The notes beneath the pieces were generated by a model. The model saw only the letters and a program-made list of their open reading frames with translations. It was not told the origin of the DNA and ran no database searches. 64,000 bases of DNA from Mucinivorans hirudinis (GTDB lineage: Bacteria > Bacteroidota > Bacteroidia > Bacteroidales > Rikenellaceae): positions 1,644,798 through 1,708,797 of the forward strand of contig HG934468.1 of NCBI GenBank assembly GCA_000723505.1, given 5' to 3'. Numbering within the stretch: position 1 is the first letter of the stretch; every line of letters starts with the position of its first letter. The translations under genes and the position numbers were made by a program. Positions 30,966 through 40,963 of the stretch are shown here, piece after piece.

Positions 30966-31898
30966 TTACTCAATGAGCCCGCGTCCGCTTTTAGCAATTT
31001 TTCCTTCGGCAGTCAGTTCTGTAATAGCGCGGTCTATGATGCCATTAATGAAAGTGCTGCTGTTGGGCGTGGAGTAATATTTCGATATTTCGATAAATTC
31101 GTCCAAAGTAACCTTGACCGGTATCGAAGGAAATGTTATCAGCTCGGCTATGGCAGATTCTATTATAACCTTATCCATCAGCGCTATACGCTCGAAATCC
31201 CAGTTGTTGGCAAATTTTTCGATGTAGCCGAAGTACTCTTTCGCATTGACCAGCGCCCGGCGATACAGCTCATCGGCATACTCCTCGTCCTCCTCGTTCT
31301 TGTACATCGGCATAATCTCCAAATCCTCACCCTCCCTAAGGCTCGCAAGAGTCGAGATGACGTGCCCCAGCGCGAAGTTGGTATCATCGTTCCAAAAGAT
31401 TGACAAATCCTCCAACTGCAACTCCAGCAGCTCGTTATCCTCAATCTGAGTTTTATAGAAGTTAATAACCAATTTCTTGTCAGCCTCGAAGCTATCGCCC
31501 GGGGCTGCCATATACGCCTTGTAGTGGGCTGAGTCGATAAGTTGTTTATACAACTCTTTTACAAGTTGTTTGTTTTCACCCCATTTAAGTCCCTTTGCAG
31601 CTATGGTGAGGCTGTCGCTTGTGCGAAGCTGCTCAACAACGCGGTTTCGGATAAAACGGGTATTGGGATTCTTTTCTTGTTCAGTAGGGCGAAGTTTCGC
31701 CATTCCTATTTCAATTCTTTGCTCGGCATAGTCCGCCACATCAACAATCAACTCAAAGAGCATAAGGTATAACTCATAGCATTTGAGTAGGTTGTGTCGA
31801 TATTCTTTCTCTGAGCGGGGAAGATTGTTCTCCCCTTTGCTGAAGTGGGAGTAGAGCGACTGTATGGCTTTAATACGTATTAATCTGCGTGATAGCAT
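30966..31898 (-). CDS. nusB: Transcription antitermination protein NusB (long Bacteroidota form)
   Basis: This 310-residue protein starts at the ATG at 31898 (MLSRRLIRIKAIQSLYSHF), which matches NusB N-termini; the frame extends 10 codons upstream. The conserved NusB core is split: the RIKAIQSLY helix is at the start. The C-terminal part includes NNWDFERIALMDKVIIESAIAE and then VTLDEFIEISKYYSTPNSSTFINGI. A middle insertion of about 150 residues explains the length, which is usual in Bacteroidota. NusB binds boxA RNA with NusE to prevent early termination in rRNA operons. It heads the nusB-DUF1573-yajC set. Confidence 0.93.
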   Translation of the reverse strand: MLSRRLIRIKAIQSLYSHFSKGENNLPRSEKEYRHNLLKCYELYLMLFELIVDVADYAEQRIEIGMAKLRPTEQEKNPNTRFIRNRVVEQLRTSDSLTIAAKGLKWGENKQLVKELYKQLIDSAHYKAYMAAPGDSFEADKKLVINFYKTQIEDNELLELQLEDLSIFWNDDTNFALGHVISTLASLREGEDLEIMPMYKNEEDEEYADELYRRALVNAKEYFGYIEKFANNWDFERIALMDKVIIESAIAELITFPSIPVKVTLDEFIEISKYYSTPNSSTFINGIIDRAITELTAEGKIAKSGRGLIE

Positions 31899-32042
31899 AA
31901 AAAAATGTGATTGAATTAATTTCCGCAACTTATCTTATGTTCTGTATCATTTGGATTGTTCTTTTTGAGAGACACGTGTGAGCGAAGGTCATCTCGCCCA
32001 AACATCTCCAAATCTACCCAATTAATCAAATATTACAGTTCA

Positions 32043-33914
32043 CTATTTCTTCTTATTGCGCGCCTGCTGGTTTGTAGATTGCTGCGCTTGTGCCTGCTTC
32101 TGCATCTGCTCGATGCGCTCTGCCCACTTCGATTTCTTTACTGGTTTTTTGGCATTTTCCTTCATCTGTTGGTGCAACTTATCATCGCTCACAGCAAATC
32201 TGAAGAGATAGGTCTGCCCGAGTGTTATAATATTGGACAACAAATAGTACCACGACAGACCCGCCGAATAGTTATTGAACCACAAAAGCAACATAATGGG
32301 CATCATATACAACATCATAAACTTCATACCGGGCATTTGGTTAGAGCTCATCGGTTGCTGCGCATAGTTAATCTTAGAGGTTAGGTAGAGCGAAACAGCC
32401 ATCAACAACGTGAAGAGGCTTATGTGGTCGCCATAGAAGGGTATCGAAAAACCGTCGGGGAAAGTCCAAATGCTATCATAACTCGAAAGGTCTTCTGCCC
32501 ACAGGAACGACTTGCCGCGCAGCTCGATAGCCGTGGGGAAGAATCGGAACATAGCAAAGAGAATCGGCAACTGAATCAACATCGGAATACAACCGCCCAT
32601 TGGGCTTACTCCCGCCTTCTTGTAGAGCTCCATCATTGCCTGCTGCTTCTTCATTGCATCCTCTTTCTTGGGATATTTCTCGCTCAGCTTTTCAATATCA
32701 GGCTTCAAAAGGCGCATTTTCGCCGTGCTAAGGTACGATTTGTATGTGAGAGGCAGGATAATAATTTTGATTATGAGTGTCAATATCAAAATTATGATAC
32801 CCATATTTACGATATACTTGCTCAGGAAATCGAAAATCGGAATCACCAGCCAACGGTTTACCCAGCCGAAAATACCCCAGCCCAGCGGAACAAGTTTTTC
32901 GAAGTACATACCCTCATAAGAGTTGAGCGTGGTGAACTTGTTGGGACCGAAGTAGAGGTTGAAATCATACTTCATCGTCTCGGGGGTGTAGGGGAGAGTC
33001 AGTTGAGCCGAAAAATCTTTGATATTTTTATCGGTCGGTGGAAAGGTATTGAAAGCCAATTTGTTATTTACAAAACCATCCTTATAAACAATTATCGAGC
33101 TAAAGAACTGTTGTTTGAAGGCGACCCACTCAACTTTGGTGGGTATCTCTTCACTCTTATCCTTGTCGCTCACGCCAAGCTCCTCGATGCCATCCACTCC
33201 GGGGAAGCGATAAGCAACCGTAGTGTATTGATTTTCATTCTGAAAACCCTTCTCCTCCTGTGGCGAGACAATATTCCAATCCAACTTTATATCAGGTTGG
33301 TTTTGCGCCAAACGTCCCTTGAAATGTGACAAATCCACCGAAAAGTCCATCATATAGTTATCCTTTTGGATAGCATAGTTGAACTCGATATAGTTAGCCG
33401 AGTCGGCAGCCAAACGGTAGCTGATTGAGTTTTCGGTTTTGTTGGCAAGCGTGAAGTACAAATCTCCCGTGTTAATCAACTCAGGAATATATAGTTGCAA
33501 GCCGAACTTAGACCCTTTATCGGTGAAGAGCATCAACGGGTCGCCACCATACTTTTTGTAATCCTTTAGCTCGACAGCTGCGATGCGCCCCCCCCTGTTG
33601 GAGAATGTTATCACAAAAAGGTCGTTTTCGAGCGTTGTGAGTTCCTGCGTGCCCGTTTTTGCACGTGCTATTTCGCCGAGTGCTTTCTCCTCCTGCGCCT
33701 TTCTAAGTGAGTCGGCAGCAAGTAGTTCTGCGCTTGGGGCAATTACTTCGGGTTTGGGAGCATTGGCGCGTGCTGTTGAATCGCGTACAAATTGTTCGCG
33801 CGCTTGCTTATCGCGAACAGCCTGCTGCTCTTGATATTGCTTGTTGTTATACCACGAGAATCCGAAGAGTATAACTCCGATTAAGAGTAAACCTATGAGT
33901 GTGTTTTTGTTCAT
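32043..33914 (-). CDS. yidC: Membrane protein insertase YidC
   Basis: This 623-residue inner-membrane protein inserts membrane proteins alone or with Sec. The ATG at 33914 is chosen because it gives the usual N-terminal anchor, MNKNTLIGLLLIGVILFGFSW. A large periplasmic beta domain (about 80-350) follows. The Oxa1-type core (about 360-590) contains LPLTYKSYLSTAKMRLLKP, then KAGVSPMGGCIPMLIQLPIL and a GMKFMMLYMMPIMLLLWF helix. The C-terminus is basic and Gln-rich. It lies 92 bp downstream of pyrG on the same strand. Confidence 0.96.
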   Translation of the reverse strand: MNKNTLIGLLLIGVILFGFSWYNNKQYQEQQAVRDKQAREQFVRDSTARANAPKPEVIAPSAELLAADSLRKAQEEKALGEIARAKTGTQELTTLENDLFVITFSNRGGRIAAVELKDYKKYGGDPLMLFTDKGSKFGLQLYIPELINTGDLYFTLANKTENSISYRLAADSANYIEFNYAIQKDNYMMDFSVDLSHFKGRLAQNQPDIKLDWNIVSPQEEKGFQNENQYTTVAYRFPGVDGIEELGVSDKDKSEEIPTKVEWVAFKQQFFSSIIVYKDGFVNNKLAFNTFPPTDKNIKDFSAQLTLPYTPETMKYDFNLYFGPNKFTTLNSYEGMYFEKLVPLGWGIFGWVNRWLVIPIFDFLSKYIVNMGIIILILTLIIKIIILPLTYKSYLSTAKMRLLKPDIEKLSEKYPKKEDAMKKQQAMMELYKKAGVSPMGGCIPMLIQLPILFAMFRFFPTAIELRGKSFLWAEDLSSYDSIWTFPDGFSIPFYGDHISLFTLLMAVSLYLTSKINYAQQPMSSNQMPGMKFMMLYMMPIMLLLWFNNYSAGLSWYYLLSNIITLGQTYLFRFAVSDDKLHQQMKENAKKPVKKSKWAERIEQMQKQAQAQQSTNQQARNKKK

Positions 33915-34006
33915 ATTATTTTCGGTGCTAATCGTTCTTTTCTTTTTACTCTTTTCACGAGAAAAGACAAGAACCAAAAGAAAAGCGAATTATAGTGTGA
34001 CAAGTG

Positions 34007-35608
34007 CTATTTTTTGTATTCTATTGCCGCCCGCACAAAGTCCACAAATAAAGGATGCGGATTCTGAACGGTGCTCTTATACTCGGGGTGGAACTGCACT
34101 CCCACAAACCACGGGTGAGACGGTATCTCCACAATCTCGACCAAACCCGTCTCCGGATTGACCCCCGTTGCCTTCATACCCGCAGCCTCTATCTGTTCCA
34201 AGTAGTTGTTATTGAACTCATAACGGTGGCGATGGCGCTCGCTTATCAACTCACTGCCATAGGCAGCATAGGCTCGCGAACCAACCTCCAACCGGCAGGG
34301 ATATGCACCCAAACGCATCGTACCACCCTTCTCTGTTATACCCTTCTGGCTCTCCATCAGGTCAATCACCGGAACAGGCGTAGGGGCAGTCTCGGTGGAG
34401 TTAGCCTCGCTCATTCCCAGTACATTACGCGCAAACTCTATCACCGAACATTGCATACCGAGACAGATGCCAAAAAATGGCATCCACTTCTCTCGCGCAT
34501 ATTGAACGGCAAGAATCTTACCCTCCAAACCGCGATGACCAAAGCCCGGCGCAACCAAAATTCCGCCCAGATGCCCCAATTTTTCATCAATATTTTTCTT
34601 GGTAATCTTTTCGGAGTTGATATACTCCAAACGCACCTTCACTCCATTTGATGCTCCACCGTGGATAAATGCCTCTGCAATAGACTTATAAGCATCCGGA
34701 AGCTCCGTATATTTTCCGACAAGCCCGATGTGAACCTCACCTTTGGGATTCTTTACCTTATCCACAAAGTCCACCCACTTCTCCAAATCGGCAGGGCGTT
34801 CAGTGTCAAGTCCAAGTTTGCGAAGTGCAACAATATCAAGATTTTGAGACAACATTCTCAGCGGCACTTCATAGATTGTGGGAACGTCAATAGACTGCAC
34901 GACAGCCTCAGGTTCAACGTTGCAGAACTGTGCCACCTTTCTCTTGACATCATTAGTGAGTTCGTGTTCAGTCCTGAGAACCAAAATATCAGGCTGTACT
35001 CCATTCTCCAGCAGCATTCTAACGGAGTGTTGGGTGGGCTTGGTCTTCAACTCTCCCGATGCGCTCATATACGGAATCAAGGTTAGGTGGATAACCAGCG
35101 AGTTGCCATATCCGAGGTCATAGCGCAACTGACGCACAGCCTCCACATATGGTAACGACTCTATATCTCCCACTGTACCACCTATTTCTGTGATAACAAT
35201 GTCGAACTTCTTTTTGTTGCCAAGCAGCTGAATGCAACGTTTAATCTCGTCGGTTATGTGGGGTACAACCTGCACGGTCTTACCCAGAAATTCGCCCCGC
35301 CGCTCCTTATTTATCACATTCTGATAAATCCGCCCCGTGGTAACGTTGTTAGCCTGCGAGGTGGGGCGACCCGTAAATCGCTCATAATGACCCAAGTCAA
35401 GGTCTGTTTCCGCCCCATCTTCGGTAACGTAACACTCACCGTGCTCATAGGGGTTTAGCGTGCCGGGGTCCACATTGATGTAGGGGTCTAGTTTCTGAAT
35501 AGTAACAGAATATCCACGCGATTGAAGCAGTCTTGCCAATGAAGCCGAAATAATCCCCTTTCCCAAAGAGGATGCCACACCGCCGGTAACAAAAATATAT
35601 TTAGTCAT
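34007..35608 (-). CDS. pyrG: CTP synthase
   Basis: This 533-residue enzyme aminates UTP to CTP with glutamine and ATP. The N-terminal synthase domain starts [17 protein letters not shown] and includes [20 protein letters not shown] and [11 protein letters not shown]. The C-terminal class-I glutaminase has its nucleophile in [12 protein letters not shown] (about 380) and the His-Glu pair in [11 protein letters not shown] (about 510). Length is normal. It is separated from the DUF349 gene upstream by 110 bp of inverted heptamer repeats and is followed by yidC. Confidence 0.97.
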   Translation of the reverse strand: MTKYIFVTGGVASSLGKGIISASLARLLQSRGYSVTIQKLDPYINVDPGTLNPYEHGECYVTEDGAETDLDLGHYERFTGRPTSQANNVTTGRIYQNVINKERRGEFLGKTVQVVPHITDEIKRCIQLLGNKKKFDIVITEIGGTVGDIESLPYVEAVRQLRYDLGYGNSLVIHLTLIPYMSASGELKTKPTQHSVRMLLENGVQPDILVLRTEHELTNDVKRKVAQFCNVEPEAVVQSIDVPTIYEVPLRMLSQNLDIVALRKLGLDTERPADLEKWVDFVDKVKNPKGEVHIGLVGKYTELPDAYKSIAEAFIHGGASNGVKVRLEYINSEKITKKNIDEKLGHLGGILVAPGFGHRGLEGKILAVQYAREKWMPFFGICLGMQCSVIEFARNVLGMSEANSTETAPTPVPVIDLMESQKGITEKGGTMRLGAYPCRLEVGSRAYAAYGSELISERHRHRYEFNNNYLEQIEAAGMKATGVNPETGLVEIVEIPSHPWFVGVQFHPEYKSTVQNPHPLFVDFVRAAIEYKK

Positions 35609-35615
35609 AATTTCC

Positions 35616-35718
35616 GTGATTTGTGATTAGTGATTTGTGATTTGCAAATTCTCAGAACCGACCTTTAAGTCCCATTTGTCCCAACAACTTTCACAAATCA
35701 CAAATCACAAATCACAAA
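35616..35718. repeat. Inverted arrays of a TGTGATT heptamer
   Basis: The left arm (35616-35644) is four runs of GTGATTT or GTGATTA. The right arm (35692-35718) is four runs of the complement, CACAAAT. The arms can pair over about 27 bp around a 47-nt loop, forming a large hairpin. It fills the gap between the DUF349 stop and the pyrG start. The right arm ends directly at the DUF349 stop codon. Confidence 0.8.
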
Positions 35719-37563
35719 CTAATTATTGTCTATCATCTTGATTTTCTCGATTGTTTCGGCAATCTCTGCCTTGGCTTTGGCGATTTTCTTTTCTACCTCC
35801 TTCACCAACGCATCTGCATTCTTGCTCCTGGCAAAGAAGCCTATGTTGTTCTGCCACACCTTGATATCGTCCTCCAAGCCGCGCACCTTGTTGAATAACT
35901 TATCGCGCTCAGAGCCGATTCTGCCCTTGCCGCCATCCTTGATGCTGGTGATACGCTCTTTGAAGCGCTCGATACGGCGTTCGCCTTCGCCTGCGCGCAG
36001 GTGAGCAAAAATCTTATCAACCAACTCTTTATACTCGTTAGCAATAGCCTCCTTATATTTAATTGGCACAAAACCGACTTCGCTCCAACGGCGTTGGAAC
36101 TCCTTGATTTTGTCGAAGGTAAGGTTTGCCTTATCTTCTAAAGCCTCTGCCAACTCTTTCAATAACTGTTTTTTAGCCTCGAGATTTTCGTTAAATTTCG
36201 AGTCCACATTATTGAAGTGTTCAGCCTTACGCTCAAAAAATTTATCGCACGCCGCACGGAAGCGTTTCCACACATCGTCTGCATATTTGCGCGCCACCGC
36301 ACCGCTCTGCTTCCACTTCTTTTGGAGCTCGATAATGGCATCTGTCGCCGCCTTCCAATCTTCACTTTCACTAATAGCCTCAGCCTGAATGCAGAGATCT
36401 ACCTTCACTTGCAGATTGTCGTCGAGCTCGGACTTCAAACCACCGAAATATTCGCGCTTAGCCTCGAAAAACTTATCGCACGCCGCACGGAAACGCTCGT
36501 AAATAACCGTATTCTCCCTCTTTGGCGCAAAGCCTATGGTCTTCCACACCTTCTGAATCTCGGCAATGGCATCGCTTGCATCGCTCCACTCTCTACGTGT
36601 TGTAAAAGGTTGATTCAAAAACTCTTCCACCTTAATACAAAGCTCCTCTTTGAGTTGTAGATTGCGCTCCTGTTCCTCTTTGATGCCATCGAAATAGTCT
36701 TGGTGACGTTTGTTTACGCGAGTGGATGCCTCCTTGAAACGCTCCCAAATTTGGTCTTTGAACTCCAACGAAACTGGACCTATTTCGCGCCATTGCTCGT
36801 GAAGTTTTTGGAGCTTGTGGAAAGCATTAACCGCCGATGGTTCGAGCATCAACGCCTCAGCTTCTTCACACAAAACCAACTTTGCTTCGTAGTTACGACG
36901 AAGGTCGAGGTCGCGCAACTCCTTATTTATCTTAATGAAATTATAAAAATTCTCTACGTGATGGTGGTATGTATCCCAAAGGTCTTTGATTTTTTCCTGC
37001 GGAACAATACCAATCTCTTTCCAACGGTTCTGCAACTCGCGGAAAGTTGTGAATGTATTATTTAGCGTTTCACCGCTATTGGTAAGCTCTTTAATCTCCT
37101 CAATTATAGCAATTTTCGCCTTATAATTGTTCTCCTTTTCAGTTTCGATATTGGCAACATACTCATCGCGTTTGGTGCGGTAATCAGAGATTAACCCCTT
37201 GAATTTCACCTCCAACTCATCAGACTCGGGCGTAAACTCTTCACCATTTCCGCCAGCCTCCACAAAGGACGCGCGCGCCGTCTCAACATCGGCACGATGA
37301 AGTTTATAGAAGTTGATCTTGATAGCCTCAACCGTCGTGCGCAACTGCTGCACTGCACGTTCGGCTAGCGCCGTTGCAAGCATCTCTACAAGCTCCGCCT
37401 TGCTCTTGCCGGCGTATTCGTTAGCGGGCTCGGTTTGGCTATCTTCAGCTTGTGCATCAGATACTTGGGGTGTTTCAACGGCAGTTTCGACAGCCACTTC
37501 CGTGTTATCGACTTGTTGCTCGGCTACGGGAGCAACTTCAGGGGTTAAACCTTTCTCTTCCAT
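35719..37563 (-). CDS. DUF349-repeat protein
   Basis: This 614-residue protein has an acidic, low-complexity N-terminus (about 1-60, Glu/Val/Ala-rich), then a long alpha-helical region with six or so DUF349 repeats of about 75 residues. Each repeat shows a W-hydrophobic-IG or W-x-x-x-G core and a partner helix, for example RWKEIGIVPQEKIKDLW, QWREIGPVSLEFKDQIW and VWKTIGFAPKRENTVIYERF. There is no signal peptide. The C-terminus is a coiled coil (about 560-610). The function of the family is not established to my knowledge. It has its own promoter (37631-37661). Confidence 0.9.
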   Translation of the reverse strand: MEEKGLTPEVAPVAEQQVDNTEVAVETAVETPQVSDAQAEDSQTEPANEYAGKSKAELVEMLATALAERAVQQLRTTVEAIKINFYKLHRADVETARASFVEAGGNGEEFTPESDELEVKFKGLISDYRTKRDEYVANIETEKENNYKAKIAIIEEIKELTNSGETLNNTFTTFRELQNRWKEIGIVPQEKIKDLWDTYHHHVENFYNFIKINKELRDLDLRRNYEAKLVLCEEAEALMLEPSAVNAFHKLQKLHEQWREIGPVSLEFKDQIWERFKEASTRVNKRHQDYFDGIKEEQERNLQLKEELCIKVEEFLNQPFTTRREWSDASDAIAEIQKVWKTIGFAPKRENTVIYERFRAACDKFFEAKREYFGGLKSELDDNLQVKVDLCIQAEAISESEDWKAATDAIIELQKKWKQSGAVARKYADDVWKRFRAACDKFFERKAEHFNNVDSKFNENLEAKKQLLKELAEALEDKANLTFDKIKEFQRRWSEVGFVPIKYKEAIANEYKELVDKIFAHLRAGEGERRIERFKERITSIKDGGKGRIGSERDKLFNKVRGLEDDIKVWQNNIGFFARSKNADALVKEVEKKIAKAKAEIAETIEKIKMIDNN

Positions 37564-37630
37564 TGTCTTGGAGGTTTTTATAAGGGGAAAACAAATTGTG
37601 CGACAGCCGCAAAATGTGGCTATTAAAAAG

Positions 37631-37661
37631 CAAAGGTATATTTTTTTCTCAGAATTTCAAA
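37631..37661 (-). promoter_or_regulatory. DUF349 gene promoter
   Basis: On the minus strand TTTG (37661-37658) is followed after 19 nt by TACCTTTG (37638-37631), an exact Bacteroidota consensus. It ends 67 bp before the DUF349 start. Confidence 0.75.
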
Positions 37662-37725
37662 TAAATTTTTTGGGAGAGCGTTGGGGCTATTGGGACTTTG
37701 AGGGCTTTTAGGGCTGGGGGGGGAG

Positions 37726-38601
37726 TTATTTTGAGGAAATTTCTCGCCAAAGGGCAGCCAGCTCCTCAACGGTAGCAAATTCGGGATTATTAGCCGAATT
37801 TAGTTCCCTGCTAACACCCAAATTACCACTACTCCTACCAATCCTATACCATCGCTCCTCCACAATCGTGCGAGAGACCTCCCCCTGAGCAACCATAATC
37901 ACCGCCAACATATCACCCGCACGAAGCCCAACAATTTTCTGAGGCTTATCGGGCGCAACTGCACGTGCCACATCCACTACTCGATATGACTTACAGCGCG
38001 GTGCAAAAATATCGCCGCACAAATCCCGCTGCCGCGCTACCTCGATGACAAAGTCGGCACAATCCTCTGCCCGCATCAAGAATCGCGTCATCCGCTCATC
38101 AGTAACAGGCACATAACCAAGCTCATTGCTCAGCCTATGAAAAGTATTGAATATAGAGCCCTCACTCGCAATAATATTACCAAGCCGAACCACAGCCGTC
38201 TGCATAATCCCATCGCCTGCCGCCCCAATCACCAAAGCGTCAGCCAATTTCTTTGACGCTCCATACACACTCTGCGGCTCAACCGCCATATCGGTCGAGA
38301 TATAGATATACTTACCCACCCCCGCTGCCCGAGCCGCTCGCAGTGCAAAAGCCGTCGCTGTAACATTTGTGGCGATGCAATCCTCGATCTGTGTCTCACA
38401 CTTTGCTACATCTTTCATTGCGGCACAGTGAATCACCGTATCGAATCCCCGGTAATCCTCAAAGGTGAGAATATCTGCCTGAATATGATTGGGTTTTGTG
38501 TTTGTTCGACGTGCCAGAGTGTACACGTCGCAATCGGTGAGCCGTGCCGCAAGCATTGTACCGAGCCTGCCCGTGCCGCCGAGGATGAGAACCTTTTCCA
38601 T
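37726..38601 (-). CDS. Extended SDR, UDP-GlcNAc 4,6-dehydratase / polysaccharide-biosynthesis-like
   Basis: This 291-residue protein is an NAD(P)-dependent extended short-chain dehydrogenase. The Rossmann motif is GGTGRLG (8-14) and the catalytic pair is Tyr113 and Lys117 in SVYGASKK. Segments AAMKDVAKCE, then VRLGNIIASEGSIFNTF and VPVTDERMTRFLM resemble PseB/CapE-type UDP-GlcNAc 4,6-dehydratases. One departure is STDMAVEP at 102-109, where those enzymes usually have Lys in place of Met. The product may therefore be a related epimerase or dehydratase with altered activity. No glycan cluster surrounds it. EamA lies 66 bp upstream. Confidence 0.68.
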   Translation of the reverse strand: MEKVLILGGTGRLGTMLAARLTDCDVYTLARRTNTKPNHIQADILTFEDYRGFDTVIHCAAMKDVAKCETQIEDCIATNVTATAFALRAARAAGVGKYIYISTDMAVEPQSVYGASKKLADALVIGAAGDGIMQTAVVRLGNIIASEGSIFNTFHRLSNELGYVPVTDERMTRFLMRAEDCADFVIEVARQRDLCGDIFAPRCKSYRVVDVARAVAPDKPQKIVGLRAGDMLAVIMVAQGEVSRTIVEERWYRIGRSSGNLGVSRELNSANNPEFATVEELAALWREISSK

Positions 38602-38667
38602 AAGGGGATTTCTAAAAAGTTAGTAAATCATAATCTTGGGGTTATTCACAGGAGTGTTCTCCGGTTG

Positions 38668-39570
38668 TTATTTTGGTTTTTTTTCAAACCGATAGGATTG
38701 TGTTACAAGAAACACCCCCGCAAATACTAATGCCGCCGCCGCCAACTTCACCCAGTCAAACGCATCCTGCCCCCGTAATATTGCAACATACGACGCAATA
38801 ACAGGCTGAGAATATGAATATATACTCACCGTAGTGGGCTTGAGAGTTCGCAGGGAACTTGCAACGCAAAAATATGAAACCCACGTTGCACCAATCACCA
38901 CAAAGGCAATCGCGCCCCATATTGCCGGCGGAATCTCGCTCCACTTTGTCTCCACCACAAAATCACCACCCATCACCGGTATTACAGCCAGAGACGAAAA
39001 ACCGAAAATCCACGCCATCACCGTGAGCGGATGATATTTTTTCATCAAATCCTTAACCACAATCAGGTAAAAAGCGTAAGTCAGGCAGCTTAAAAATACT
39101 AACAAATTACCCGTGAGATGCCCTGCCCCGAAATTGGTGATGCCGCCATAGAGAATCACCAACATAGCCCCCGTGCCGCCTACACAGATGCCGATACTCT
39201 TCAAAAAAGTTATCTTGTCCGTGCGCAAAAAGGCGCTGATGATGAGCACCAAAACAGGACCCACTGTGGCAATAATTGCCGAATCGACCGGAGAGGTGAG
39301 GTTCAACCCCTTCAAGAAGATATATTGATTACCCCCGATTCCCAAGAGCGAGGCGAGTGCCAGCCGCAAAATATCTTTGCGCTCGACCCTTTCGCGAATT
39401 GTGGCAAAGGCTATGCCGATAAAGAAAAATGCCGCCGAAACTATACGGGCAAAGCACAACCCCTCGGGCAACATCCAGTCGGGAATCACCGACTTGGAGT
39501 AAGAGTAGTTCAGAGCAAACATCAGGTTTGCCGTGATTATATATAGGTGCGCCTTGAGACGAGATGACAT
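38668..39570 (-). CDS. EamA-family (DMT) transporter
   Basis: This 300-residue inner-membrane protein has about ten hydrophobic segments in two repeated halves, as in drug/metabolite transporters. The first repeat begins LYIITANLMFALNYSYSK with the conserved Pro of VIPDWMLPEGLCFARI. The second repeat begins LVFLSCLTYAFYLIVVKDL. EamA proteins export or import small metabolites, but the substrate here cannot be told. The C-terminus is short and basic. It is 66 bp upstream of the SDR gene and 81 bp downstream of the phosphofructokinase gene. Confidence 0.88.
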   Translation of the reverse strand: MSSRLKAHLYIITANLMFALNYSYSKSVIPDWMLPEGLCFARIVSAAFFFIGIAFATIRERVERKDILRLALASLLGIGGNQYIFLKGLNLTSPVDSAIIATVGPVLVLIISAFLRTDKITFLKSIGICVGGTGAMLVILYGGITNFGAGHLTGNLLVFLSCLTYAFYLIVVKDLMKKYHPLTVMAWIFGFSSLAVIPVMGGDFVVETKWSEIPPAIWGAIAFVVIGATWVSYFCVASSLRTLKPTTVSIYSYSQPVIASYVAILRGQDAFDWVKLAAAALVFAGVFLVTQSYRFEKKPK

Positions 39571-39651
39571 TTATTTGTAAATAAGCAATCAGTGGTTAGT
39601 GAGTTTGCACTATGCACAGCGCAAACCCACCAACCACTAACCGCCGATGTT

Positions 39652-40884
39652 TTATTTCCATTCAAGGATATTAGCCAAATCGTACGCCTCGGGATTTTTC
39701 ACAAAGATGCGAGCGCGTTCGTAATCCTCCTCTGTTACGTAGTTAAGGATATTGTCCAACACCATTTGAACGCGTGTGGAGTCAATATCTACCAAGCGTG
39801 GAGGGATTTTGCCGTTTTTGTCCTGCAAATCTTTCAAGTAAATAGGCTCAACTGTACCGGCTTGTGAAACATAGACCATACAGCCTGTATCACCCGCCTC
39901 GAACAATTTATAGACACCCATACCCAACAGGGAGCAATACTCCAAGTCGTAGGCAATCGGGGTTTGGCAGCGAACCTCGTAACCTATTTCTACGGGGCGG
40001 CTCTTCACTTTGATACCCAATTCCTTCAACTTGTTCTCAATCATTTCATTGAAAATGTGAGCTTTGGACACTTTGCCAAGTTCGGGGTGTCCGTGGTCGT
40101 CGTAGCTGAATGTTACGCCCGATTTTTTGATCTCTTCGTCCGAGAGTGAGTGGAACACACCTTCGGAGATAATCGCCGCACCATAGTTCATACCCATCAT
40201 CTTACGTTTGATGATAGAGGAGATAACCATATTGACGATTTTTTCGACCGTGATTTCAGTCCTGTTAAACATTTCGGGGATAACAATCATCGGATAGTGG
40301 CACGCCGCACCAATACCGAATGCCAAGTGTCCTGCCGAGCGCCCCATAGCCGCAACTATGAACCAGTTTTCCGAAGTACGAGCGTCGGTGTAGACGGTGC
40401 GTGCAATGGAAGTTCCCTGCTCCTGAGCCGATTGGTAACCGAAGGTTGGGGTGTTGTTGGGCAGTGGGAGGTCGTTGTCGATTGTCTTTGGCACGTGGAT
40501 ATTTGCGATAGGGTAGTTCTTCTCTGCCAAGAACTTAGCCACGCGATTTGCTGTGGAAGCCGTATCGTCGCCACCAACTGTCACCAAAAGTACGATATTG
40601 TTGTTCACGAAGAAATCCAAATTAAAATCCTCGGCGAAGTTTTTGTCGGTTGGTTTGAAACGGCTCATTTTGAGGAATGAACCGCCGCGATTGAAAATAT
40701 CGTCTGCCAAGAGGAAGTCAATTTCGGTGGTGCGAGGCGTTGGGTCGAACAGACCCGAGTAGCCCTCGTGAAGACCAATAACCTGATAACCTTTTTGCAG
40801 GAATGTCTTGGCAACACTGCCCACCACGGAGTTCATACCGGGAGCGGGACCGCCGCCCGTGAGAATTGCAATAGCTTTTTTCAT
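39652..40884 (-). CDS. 6-phosphofructokinase, pyrophosphate-dependent type
   Basis: This 410-residue enzyme phosphorylates fructose 6-phosphate in glycolysis. The N-terminus AIAILTGGGPAPGMNSV is the family signature. GGDDT (104-108) and PKTIDNDLP (132-140) carry Asp and Lys at the two positions that mark use of PPi rather than ATP. The active-site YTDARTSENWFIVAAMGRSAG segment follows. The activity is reversible in PPi enzymes, fitting an anaerobic metabolism. The gene is monocistronic-looking and divergent from the SGNH hydrolase gene. A good -7 box lies 24 bp before its start. Confidence 0.87.
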   Translation of the reverse strand: MKKAIAILTGGGPAPGMNSVVGSVAKTFLQKGYQVIGLHEGYSGLFDPTPRTTEIDFLLADDIFNRGGSFLKMSRFKPTDKNFAEDFNLDFFVNNNIVLLVTVGGDDTASTANRVAKFLAEKNYPIANIHVPKTIDNDLPLPNNTPTFGYQSAQEQGTSIARTVYTDARTSENWFIVAAMGRSAGHLAFGIGAACHYPMIVIPEMFNRTEITVEKIVNMVISSIIKRKMMGMNYGAAIISEGVFHSLSDEEIKKSGVTFSYDDHGHPELGKVSKAHIFNEMIENKLKELGIKVKSRPVEIGYEVRCQTPIAYDLEYCSLLGMGVYKLFEAGDTGCMVYVSQAGTVEPIYLKDLQDKNGKIPPRLVDIDSTRVQMVLDNILNYVTEEDYERARIFVKNPEAYDLANILEWK

Positions 40885-40907
40885 AATTTTTCTAATTTTT
40901 TGCGCGG

Positions 40908-40915
40908 CAAAGTTA
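40908..40915 (-). promoter_or_regulatory. Phosphofructokinase gene -7 box
   Basis: TAACTTTG on the minus strand (40915-40908) matches the Bacteroidota -7 box. The -33 box about 20 nt upstream is poor, so the call rests on the -7 element and position. Confidence 0.45.
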
Positions 40916-40963
40916 GGAATTTTTTTATTTTTTTATTAACTTGCACTGCTAAATGGACACTTA

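Noticed and set aside
32424-33329. 301-codon frame on the plus strand
   Set aside because: It is antisense to yidC, which has full family motifs; the frame is an effect of base composition.
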